From assembly GCF_014205675.1 (NCBI RefSeq), contig NZ_JACIIX010000003.1:124001-188000 (forward strand): a stretch of DNA of 64,000 bases. The letters are read 5' to 3'. The notes under the pieces are model-generated. The model did not search any database. It saw nothing but the letters and a program-made list of their open reading frames with translations, and was not told the DNA's origin. This DNA comes from Novispirillum itersonii. Lineage in GTDB: Bacteria > Pseudomonadota > Alphaproteobacteria > Rhodospirillales > Rhodospirillaceae. This document shows positions 53,408 to 60,308 of the stretch, in pieces (positions within the stretch are counted from its first letter, which is position 1; each line of letters starts with the position of its first letter). Both the position numbers and the translations under genes were made by a program.

Positions 53408-53743
53408 ATGACCACTGACCACACCCTTGATGCCCTGTATGAGATCGTCGCCAGCCGCAAGGGCGGCGACCCGGAAGCGTCTTACACCGCCAAGCTGTTT
53501 GCCAAGGGCCGCAAGAAGATTGCGCAGAAGGTGGGGGAAGAGGCGGTGGAAATCGCCATTGCCTCGCTGGTCGAAGGCAAGGCGGAGCTGATTTCGGAAA
53601 GCGCGGACCTGCTGTATCACCTGACCGCCCTGTGGGCCGACTGCGATGTCACCCCGGAGGATGTCTGGGCCGAGCTGCGTCAGCGTTTCGGCACGTCCGG
53701 TCTGGATGAGAAGAAGTCCCGTAAGAAGAAAGGCGAGATGTGA
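53408..53743 (+). CDS. hisE: Phosphoribosyl-ATP diphosphatase HisE
   Basis: Hydrolyses PR-ATP to PR-AMP, the second step of histidine synthesis. The all-alpha fold shows ASYTAKLFAKGRKKIAQKVGEEAVE (read in parts) and ELISESADLLYHLTALW, both metal- and substrate-binding. Single-domain form of 111 aa with a basic tail (KKSRKKKGE). It overlaps the HIT gene by one base (TGATG). Confidence 0.95.
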   Translation: MTTDHTLDALYEIVASRKGGDPEASYTAKLFAKGRKKIAQKVGEEAVEIAIASLVEGKAELISESADLLYHLTALWADCDVTPEDVWAELRQRFGTSGLDEKKSRKKKGEM

Positions 53744-54102
53744 TGTCCTACGATCCGAACAATGTGTTCGCCCGCATCCTGCGGGGGGAAATCCCGAACA
53801 ACACCGTCTATGAAGACGATCATGTTCTAGCGTTCCACGATATTTCCCCGGCCCGTCCGGTACATGTGCTGGTGATTCCGAAGGGGCCGTACAAATCCCT
53901 GACCGAGATGGCCCAGCATGGCAAGGATGAGGAAATCGCCGCCCTGTTCCGTGCCATCGAAAAAGTGGCAACCCTGACCCGGGTCCGGGACAGCGGCTAC
54001 CGCGTGATCACCAACATCGGGGAAGATGGCGGACAGGAAGTGCCGCACCTGCATTTCCACGTTCTCGGTGGCGGGCCGGTTGGTCCGATGCTGAAGCGCT
54101 GA
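53743..54102 (+). CDS. HIT-family (HINT-like) nucleotide hydrolase
   Basis: A histidine-triad protein; members cleave AMP-lysine or adenosine phosphoramidate-type bonds. The triad HLHFH is in VPHLHFHVLGG near the C-terminus, and the N-terminal FARILRGEIPNNTVYEDD plus HVLVIPKGPYKSL are HINT signatures. At 119 aa it is a standard single domain. It is translationally coupled to hisE and probably ends the his transcript, as a strong terminator follows. Confidence 0.93.
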   Translation: MSYDPNNVFARILRGEIPNNTVYEDDHVLAFHDISPARPVHVLVIPKGPYKSLTEMAQHGKDEEIAALFRAIEKVATLTRVRDSGYRVITNIGEDGGQEVPHLHFHVLGGGPVGPMLKR

Positions 54103-54127
54103 TCCCAGCCGGACGGCGCTTTGTCTC

Positions 54128-54163
54128 AGACCTGCTCCCGGGGATCCGGGAGCAGGTCTTTTT
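54128..54163 (+). terminator. Terminator of the his operon
   Basis: A perfect 14-bp stem (54128-54141 with 54146-54159) with a 4-nt loop, followed by TTTTTGTATTTG. This is a classic intrinsic terminator just after the HIT gene. Confidence 0.95.
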
Positions 54164-54342
54164 GTATTTGTGCATACTATGATATACTGCGAGAACACAG
54201 GGAACCGGCGGGCAGCGGGGTCCTGTACAACGGCCTTCCGTGCGTCATGGTAGAAAAATAACAAGACTTACAAACGCCATGATAGCATTCTGACGGAACG
54301 GCAGTGTCCCTCTGAAGGGCAGAAGGGGAACAAGGGGTGGGC

Positions 54343-55158
54343 ATGGCAGGGGCAAGGGCAGCAACGGTCCCGCAGGGGCCGGTGTGCAGGGGGCCGGGGG
54401 CTTTGGTTGGGCTGACAGGGGCCCGCCTTCTGGCGCTGGTGATGGCTGCGGTGCTTCTGTGGTCTGCATCCGCCATGGCCGGATCAGAGACGGTGCCGGT
54501 CCTGGGGCAGTTCGGGGAAAACCGTTACGCGGCGACAGAGGCAATGCGCCGCCTGCAAGGCATTCTGGATCTTGTCTATGGCGAGGCGGCGCTTCAGCCG
54601 GAGTATGTCTCCGTGCCTTTTAACCGGGCGGTTCAGCAGGTTCAGGTCCAGCCGGACAGCTGCCTGTCGGCTGTGACCCGCACTCCCGAGACGGAGTCGC
54701 AGTTTCTCTGGCTGTTTCCGGTCACCCAGACCCGGGTGATCGTCATTGTGGCCGCACCGCCGCACTTTCCGGACACCGACGTTTCGCTGGAGACCCTGCG
54801 GCGGAATCAGGCCGATGGCATCGTCAGCCTCGACGGGGCGGGACAGGTGGTTTTACAGAAGGCGGATATCCGTCATGACAGCCGCCCCGCTGCCGATACG
54901 GTGGTGAAAATGGTGGCGGCCGGCCGGGTCCGCTATGGGGTTCTTCTGGCGGTGACGTTTGACCTTCTGGACGCCGCGGATAAAAGTGCCGTCCGGGTTC
55001 TCGGGGATTTGCAGGTTCAGACCATCTGGCATGCCTGCAACACCGCCTTCCCTCCGCAGCAGGCGGACCGCCTGAAAGCGGCCCATGGCCGGGTGCAGCG
55101 TGATGGCCGTCTGGGGCAACTGTATGCCGGGTTTGGTCTTGCCCAGCCCCGTCCATAG
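54343..55158 (+). CDS. Periplasmic substrate-binding-like protein
   Basis: An exported 271-aa protein of the family 3 solute-binding type. The hydrophobic signal segment is at about 25-46 (RLLALVMAAVLLWSASAMAG). The middle has the family-like VSVPFNRAVQQVQVQPDSCL, TRTPETESQFLWLFPVT and the strand pattern around VIVIVAAPP. No permease or ATPase gene is next to it, so it may be a sensory or enzyme-associated binding protein. ATG 54343 with AAGGGG (54332-54337) five nt upstream is preferred to GTG 54337. The ligand is unknown. Confidence 0.75.
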   Translation: MAGARAATVPQGPVCRGPGALVGLTGARLLALVMAAVLLWSASAMAGSETVPVLGQFGENRYAATEAMRRLQGILDLVYGEAALQPEYVSVPFNRAVQQVQVQPDSCLSAVTRTPETESQFLWLFPVTQTRVIVIVAAPPHFPDTDVSLETLRRNQADGIVSLDGAGQVVLQKADIRHDSRPAADTVVKMVAAGRVRYGVLLAVTFDLLDAADKSAVRVLGDLQVQTIWHACNTAFPPQQADRLKAAHGRVQRDGRLGQLYAGFGLAQPRP

Positions 55159-55166
55159 GTCGGGCC

Positions 55167-55649
55167 TCAGGGGGCGGCGGACAGTGTTTCCCATACTGTG
55201 GTCAGGCGGTCGTGCAGGTCGCGGACAAAATCGCGGCCGAGGTGATCTTTCACAGCCCTTTGGGTATCCCGCCACAATGGAACCGCCTGCTCAAACAAGG
55301 CCAGTCCGGTCTCTGTCAGCTGTGCCCGCTTGATCCGGCGGTCGGTGGGGTCAGCCTCCGTCGTCACCCAGCCAGCGGCCAGCATCGGTTTCAGGGTCCG
55401 GGTCAGGGTGGTGCGGTCCATCACCAGCATCTCTGCCAGAGCGGTCAGGGGAACCGGCTGCTGGACCAGATGCGCCAGAACGGAAAACTGGGTGATCCGC
55501 AATCCGAGAGGGGCGAGCGCGGCATCATAGCGTCCGGTGATGATCCGGGCCGCCCGCCGGACCTGAAAGCAGGTGCAGGGGCTGGCGTAGGGGGCGGGCG
55601 GTGGCGTCTGCGGATCAGGGGAAAGCTCAGGGGAAGGCGGTGCTGTCAT
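55167..55649 (-). CDS. MarR-family transcriptional regulator
   Basis: A winged-helix regulator of 160 aa. The HTH is at about 60-100 (TQFSVLAHLVQQPVPLTALAEML, then MDRTTLTRTLKPMLAAGWV) with the beta wing following (TEADPTDRRIKRAQLTETG). Two cysteines (PCTCF) sit in the N-terminal arm and could sense redox state; this is speculative. The ATG at 55649 gives a normal length; ATG 55727 would lie inside the operator palindrome. It diverges from the thioesterase gene, so it likely controls both. Confidence 0.9.
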   Translation of the reverse strand: MTAPPSPELSPDPQTPPPAPYASPCTCFQVRRAARIITGRYDAALAPLGLRITQFSVLAHLVQQPVPLTALAEMLVMDRTTLTRTLKPMLAAGWVTTEADPTDRRIKRAQLTETGLALFEQAVPLWRDTQRAVKDHLGRDFVRDLHDRLTTVWETLSAAP

Positions 55650-55712
55650 TGTCGGGATCCGGCGGTCAGGGCAGGCCCCAGAGTACTGTATTCCGGTTGC
55701 CGGGGCCAGTTT

Positions 55713-55738
55713 TTGCATATACAACATTGTATATGCAA
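55713..55738. promoter_or_regulatory. 26-bp perfect palindrome, candidate MarR operator
   Basis: TTGCATATACAA and TTGTATATGCAA flank a 2-bp spacer (12-bp arms, perfect). It lies between the divergent marR and hotdog thioesterase genes, in an A/T-rich stretch where their promoters must be. This is the expected size and place of a MarR-dimer site. Confidence 0.85.
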
Positions 55739-55762
55739 TTAATAAATCCGGGATGAAATGCC

Positions 55763-56305
55763 ATGTCTGATGCTGTTGCTAACCGCCGTTATGGGGTTCT
55801 GCCGCTGGCAGAGATTTCCGCCGAAGACGGGATGACCTATCTGACCGGAATCATCGAAGGCCGTCACCCGGCCCCGCCGATTGCGAGAACGCTGGGCTTT
55901 GGTCTGGGGGAAATCGGCCCCGGCCATGCGGTGTTTGAAGGCACCCCGAGCGAGGATCATTACAACCCGATCGGCACCGTCCATGCCGGGTTTGCCGCGA
56001 CGCTGCTGGACAGTTGCATGGCCTGCTCCGTCCATACCACCCTGAAGGCCGGGGAGGCGTATACGACGCTGGAATTCAAGATTTCCCTGATCCGGGCGGT
56101 AACCGTCAAGACCGGTCCGGTCCGGGCCATCGGCACCCTGCTTCACCGGGGCAGCCGGATTGCCACGGCGGAAGGCAAACTGGTTGATGCGGCGGGGAAA
56201 GTCTATGCCACCGCCACCACCACCTGCCTGATCATGGCCCCGGGGGAGCGGCGGGCCGGAGAAGGGCAGGCCGGAGAAAGGCAGGTTGGGGGCGCGAAGC
56301 CCTGA
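55763..56305 (+). CDS. PaaI-type hotdog-fold thioesterase
   Basis: A single hotdog domain of about 140 residues inside a 180-aa protein, related to phenylacetyl-CoA-type thioesterases. The catalytic region is NPIGTVHAGFAATLLDSCMACSV, with the HGG/HAG loop and the helix that carries the acidic residue; the strand AYTTLEFKISLIRAVTVKTG follows. A basic Gly/Arg tail (EGQAGERQVGG) is low complexity. The acyl-CoA substrate is unknown. Control by the adjacent MarR regulator, perhaps in response to an aromatic or acyl compound, is likely from the shared operator. Confidence 0.85.
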   Translation: MSDAVANRRYGVLPLAEISAEDGMTYLTGIIEGRHPAPPIARTLGFGLGEIGPGHAVFEGTPSEDHYNPIGTVHAGFAATLLDSCMACSVHTTLKAGEAYTTLEFKISLIRAVTVKTGPVRAIGTLLHRGSRIATAEGKLVDAAGKVYATATTTCLIMAPGERRAGEGQAGERQVGGAKP

Positions 56306-56334
56306 TCCCGGCGTCTCCCCGGCGGGCGACAAGG

Positions 56335-56366
56335 AAAAAGCCCCGGCCAGACGGTCGGGGCTTTTT
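56335..56366. terminator. Terminator between the thioesterase gene and trxA
   Basis: A 14-bp stem with one G-T pair (56335-56348 with 56353-56366) and a 4-nt loop. Arms carry A5 and T5, so it acts for both converging genes. Confidence 0.92.
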
Positions 56367-56392
56367 AACGGTTGTGGTGAGAAAACCGGGCC

Positions 56393-56707
56393 TTACAGCA
56401 CCGAGTTCACCCATTCCACCAGCTTGGATTTCGGCAGGGCACCGACCTTGACGGCGGCGACTTCGCCGCCCTTGAACATCACCAGAGTCGGGATGCCACG
56501 GACGCCGAACTTGGCCGGGGTCATCGGATTGTCGTCGATATTCACCTTGCCGACGACCAGACGGCCGGCAAATTCGGTGGAGATATCATCCAGCGCCGGG
56601 GCGATCTGCTTGCACGGACCGCACCATTCCGCCCAGAAATCCACCAGAACCGGCAGGTCAGACTTCAGAACGTCTGCTTCGAAGCTGCTGTCCGTAACGT
56701 GTTTCAT
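56393..56707 (-). CDS. trxA: Thioredoxin
   Basis: The general cytoplasmic disulfide reductant. The active site WCGPC is at residues 28-32, preceded by [14 protein letters not shown]-type strand and followed by [11 protein letters not shown] with the cis-proline. At 104 aa it is a standard TrxA. ATG 56707 is preferred, with an AAAGGA-type sequence upstream; the longer frame to 56740 is less likely. It is placed just downstream of addA, as in other alphaproteobacteria, with a hairpin between them. Confidence 0.97.
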   Translation of the reverse strand: MKHVTDSSFEADVLKSDLPVLVDFWAEWCGPCKQIAPALDDISTEFAGRLVVGKVNIDDNPMTPAKFGVRGIPTLVMFKGGEVAAVKVGALPKSKLVEWVNSVL

Positions 56708-56729
56708 CCCGAAAAGTCCTTTCGTGAGG

Positions 56730-56749
56730 GTCCGGCGCAAACGCCGGAC
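56730..56749 (-). promoter_or_regulatory. Hairpin upstream of trxA
   Basis: An 8-bp perfect stem (56730-56737 with 56742-56749) with a CAAA tetraloop, 23 nt before the trxA start. It has no U-tract, so it is more likely an RNA-processing or 5'-leader element than a terminator. Confidence 0.45.
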
Positions 56750-56813
56750 ATCAGATGCACCAGACTCTAGGGAGCCGTCCCCGGATCGTCAAGTCAGCGA
56801 CCGCCGTCTTCCG

Positions 56814-59800
56814 TCAGGCAGCCGGAGTGAAGCGCCCGTCCAGCAGGTCCGACAGGGCTCTGTTCAACGTTTCCGGGGGCAGGTCCATCAGGAACGGGCC
56901 ATCGGTCCACAGCAGGGCACAATGGACCGGGCGGCCCGGGTACACCTGTTGCAGCACATCGCGGTACAGGGCCATCTGGACCAGATAGGCGTCAGCCACA
57001 TCCTCCACCCGGCGCGGCGGCGGGCGGTTGGTCTTAAAATCGACGATCCACACCCCGTCCGGGCGGACCAGCAGGCGGTCAACCTGCCCGGACACCACAT
57101 GCCGGGCCGCGACCACCCCGGTCAGCGGCACTTCGGCCAGCGATCCCGGGCCGAACAGGTCGGCAAAATCGGGGTGGGTCAGGACCGCCATGGTCTCAGC
57201 CCGGAACTGCTCCTGCCGGTCAGCGGGCAGATCCCACACCGGGCGGGCCAGATAGCGGCTGGCGGCCGCGTCCCGCTGGGGCTCCGGCAGGTCCGGCAGA
57301 ATCTGGAGCAGGGTGTGGATCAGGCGGCCCCGCTGGAAGCGGTGGCTGTCGCCGTCCTCATCCCCGGCCAGTGGCGAACGCACCGGCGGATCGACCAGAA
57401 CCGGGCGGGACGGAGCCAGCGGCCGGGATGGGGTCGGTTCTTTTGCAGGCGGCGAGGCAATCCAGCCCGGCAGAGCGGTCGCATCCTGCCGGTGGGTGCC
57501 AAGAATCCGGTCCGGGCGTGCCGGTTCGGTCTGGGCTGAGGTGTGCCGCCAGACGGTGACCGGATCCTCCCCGGCCAGACGGGTGACCAGCGGGTCGTCC
57601 ACCTCCCGCCCCAGATCGGCCATGGCGGCGGACACCAGATCGTGCCAGCAGTCCGGGCTGCGGCGGGTCCGGTTATCCCAGCCGCAGACATACAGGCGGT
57701 CTTCGGCCCGGGTCAGGGCCACATACAGCAGGCGGCGGTATTCCTGCATCTGCCGACGCCCGTTGTCGTCGTGCAGGGCCTGGGCCAGCGGGGCCCGGAA
57801 TTCGGCGCGCGGCGGCCAGACCAACAGGGCGCGGTCTTCATCCTGATCCTGCCACAGCAGGGTTTCGCTGTTTTTCGGCACCTGACAGGTGTCCGGCAGG
57901 AACACCACCGGGGCCTGAAGTCCTTTGGATCCGTGGACGGTCATCACCCGGACGGCATTGCCGCCTTCTTCCAGATCGCGCTTCAGCTGCTGGTCATCGG
58001 CACTCAGCCAGTGCAGGAATCCCTGAAGGGTCGGCGGGTGGCTGCGGTCATAGGCCAGTGTCAGGCCGATGAATTCATCCAGCGGGTCGGCGGCGTCCGG
58101 CCCCAGCCGGGCCAGCAGTTTCTTCCGCCCCTGCAACGGCCCCAGAACGTGGGAAAACAGCTCGTGCGGCGGCAGGAAGTCGGCCTTTTCCATCAACTGC
58201 CGCAGCGCCTGATAGGCGGTACGGAACACTCCGCCGTGATCGGCCTGTTCCCGCAGGGCCCGCCACAGGGTGACACCCCGGCGGCGGTCATGGGCGATCG
58301 TGAACAGGTCGTCTTCACTAAGGGAGAACAGCGGGCCTTTCAGCACGGTGGCAAGGGTCAGGTCATCTTCCGGCAGCAGCAGCACCTGCGCCAGTGCCAG
58401 CAGATCCTGTACCACCAGCTGTTCGGTCAGCACCATGCGGTCAACCCCGGCGACCGGAACGCCGCGTTCTTTCAGGGAACGGACCAGACTGTCGACAAAA
58501 CCGTTGCGGCGGCGGACCAGAATCAGAATGTCGCCGGGGCGGATCGGGCGGTCGCGGCTGTCCAGCCGCTCCTGATCGCGGATCATCGCTTCAATGCGGG
58601 CGGCAACCAGCCGGGCCAGCCGGTTCTGGGCACTTTCGACCCGGATCCGCTCCACCGGCGGTTTCCACGGCTGGGCCGGTTCGGCGGCGGTCGGCTGAAG
58701 CGGGGACCACAGTTCAACCACCCCGGCCTGCCCGGTGCGGAACGGCAGGTGGGCGATGCCCTCCGCCCCGATCACCCCATCCCCGGCCCCGTCCCGGCGG
58801 AACACGCTGTCAACCAGATCCAGCACCGCAGGCACAGAACGGAAGGACACTTCCAGCGCCACATCCTCAAACCGGCGCTCAATCGCCGCTGCCGCCCCGG
58901 AGAACCGCTGACGGCTGATCTCAAATTCCTGCGGGCTGGCGCCCTGAAAGGAATAGATCGACTGTTTCCGGTCCCCGACCGCAAACACCGTGCGCGGTGG
59001 CTGATCCGGGTGCTGGCCTTCCCCGGCGAAGAATTCGGCGACCAGTGCCCGCACCACCGCCCATTGATCCGGGCTGGTGTCCTGCGCCTCGTCGATCATC
59101 AGGTGGTCGAGGCCGCCATCCAGCTTGAACAGCACCCACGCCGCCGCATCGGCGCGGGACAGCAGGCGGCGGGCGGTCAGGATCAGGTCGTCAAAATCCA
59201 TCCGCCCGGTGGCGGCCTTGGCCCGCTCGTACCGGCCAAGAATGGCATCGGCCAGCACCAGCAGCGCCCCGGTGGCTTCCAGACAGACCGCCGCCTTGGC
59301 CTGTTGCTCGACCCGGTAAACCCGTTCCGTTTCCGCATCGAGGAAGGTCAGCAGATGGGGATAGGCATCCTTGACCGCTTTGGAGGGAAACCGGGTCTGG
59401 GATTTCGGTTCTTTTTCCTTGGTCAGATAGACGCTGACGTAGCGGTCCCACTGCCCTGCCCGCTGCTCCGGCGGCAGGGCCAGCCAGGCGGCCAGCACCC
59501 CGGCCAGTTCCTGATCGCTTTTCCCCCCCTGCCCCAGCGCCTGCGCCAGACTGCGGGCGGTGTCCTCATCCAGCCGGGGCGGCTGGCAGGCAGCGGCAAT
59601 CAGGCCGGACGGGGTGACGCCGGGGTCCAGCTCCAGCGCCTGCCGCAGCCGGTCGATGGCGGTATCAAGACCATCCGCCAGCACCCGGCGGAGTTTGCCC
59701 CGTGCCTGTGAGACTGCCAGCATCAGGGCGGAGAAACTGTCTTCCTGCACATGGCGGGTGACGACGGTCAGGGCGTCCGACAGCCGGGTGTCGCTGCCCA

Positions 59801-60308
59801 GCCGGGCATCAATCAGCACCTGTTCCCGCACCTGCCGCATCAGGTCGGCGGAATCGCGTTCCTCAATCAGGGTGAAGTGGGGGGAAATCCCGGCTTCCAG
59901 CGGGAACCGCCCCAGCAGTGCCTGACAGAAGCTGTGGATGGTCTGGATCTTCATGCCGCCGGGAACATCCAGCACCCCGGCAAACAGCCGTCGGGCGGTG
60001 CGCAGGGTGGCGGCATCCGGGATCTGTCCACGCAGGGCGGTCAGGTCCTTGGTCAGGGCCTCGTCACTGGCGACTGCCCAGTCTGACAGCCGCCGCGCCA
60101 GCCGGTTGGCCATTTCAGCGGCGGCCGCTTTGGTGAAGGTCAGGCACAGGACCTTTTCCGGGCGGGTGCCGCTCAGCAGCAGGTTCAGCACCCGGTCGGT
60201 CAGCACCTTGGTTTTACCGGTTCCGGCATTGGCCCCGACCCACACCGAGGCCAGAGGATCAGCCGCCAGACGCTGGCGGTCGGTGGCCTGCCGCAGGATC
60301 TCACTCAT
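56814..60308 (-). CDS. addA: Double-strand break repair helicase-nuclease AddA
   Basis: The helicase subunit of the AddAB end-resection complex that readies broken DNA for RecA. Walker A ANAGTGKT is at residues 26-33, and other UvrD/RecB-type helicase motifs follow (CLTFTKAAAAEMANRL, MIDEAQDTSPDQW, AVGDRKQSIYSFQGA, TVHGSKGLQAPVVFLP). A C-terminal RecB-type nuclease domain holds WIVDFKTNRP. At 1164 aa it is typical. It overlaps addB by four bases (ATGA). The start ATG 60308 was chosen on that overlap. Confidence 0.96.
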   Translation of the reverse strand: MSEILRQATDRQRLAADPLASVWVGANAGTGKTKVLTDRVLNLLLSGTRPEKVLCLTFTKAAAAEMANRLARRLSDWAVASDEALTKDLTALRGQIPDAATLRTARRLFAGVLDVPGGMKIQTIHSFCQALLGRFPLEAGISPHFTLIEERDSADLMRQVREQVLIDARLGSDTRLSDALTVVTRHVQEDSFSALMLAVSQARGKLRRVLADGLDTAIDRLRQALELDPGVTPSGLIAAACQPPRLDEDTARSLAQALGQGGKSDQELAGVLAAWLALPPEQRAGQWDRYVSVYLTKEKEPKSQTRFPSKAVKDAYPHLLTFLDAETERVYRVEQQAKAAVCLEATGALLVLADAILGRYERAKAATGRMDFDDLILTARRLLSRADAAAWVLFKLDGGLDHLMIDEAQDTSPDQWAVVRALVAEFFAGEGQHPDQPPRTVFAVGDRKQSIYSFQGASPQEFEISRQRFSGAAAAIERRFEDVALEVSFRSVPAVLDLVDSVFRRDGAGDGVIGAEGIAHLPFRTGQAGVVELWSPLQPTAAEPAQPWKPPVERIRVESAQNRLARLVAARIEAMIRDQERLDSRDRPIRPGDILILVRRRNGFVDSLVRSLKERGVPVAGVDRMVLTEQLVVQDLLALAQVLLLPEDDLTLATVLKGPLFSLSEDDLFTIAHDRRRGVTLWRALREQADHGGVFRTAYQALRQLMEKADFLPPHELFSHVLGPLQGRKKLLARLGPDAADPLDEFIGLTLAYDRSHPPTLQGFLHWLSADDQQLKRDLEEGGNAVRVMTVHGSKGLQAPVVFLPDTCQVPKNSETLLWQDQDEDRALLVWPPRAEFRAPLAQALHDDNGRRQMQEYRRLLYVALTRAEDRLYVCGWDNRTRRSPDCWHDLVSAAMADLGREVDDPLVTRLAGEDPVTVWRHTSAQTEPARPDRILGTHRQDATALPGWIASPPAKEPTPSRPLAPSRPVLVDPPVRSPLAGDEDGDSHRFQRGRLIHTLLQILPDLPEPQRDAAASRYLARPVWDLPADRQEQFRAETMAVLTHPDFADLFGPGSLAEVPLTGVVAARHVVSGQVDRLLVRPDGVWIVDFKTNRPPPRRVEDVADAYLVQMALYRDVLQQVYPGRPVHCALLWTDGPFLMDLPPETLNRALSDLLDGRFTPAA

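Noticed and set aside
51419-53971. 850-aa open frame on the minus strand
   Set aside because: It runs opposite hisH, hisA, hisF and hisE, all clear family members. High-GC codon use keeps antisense frames open, and its composition is Gly/His/Arg-rich without any domain.
57543-59711. 722-aa plus-strand open frame
   Set aside because: It lies entirely antisense to addA, whose helicase and nuclease motifs are certain.
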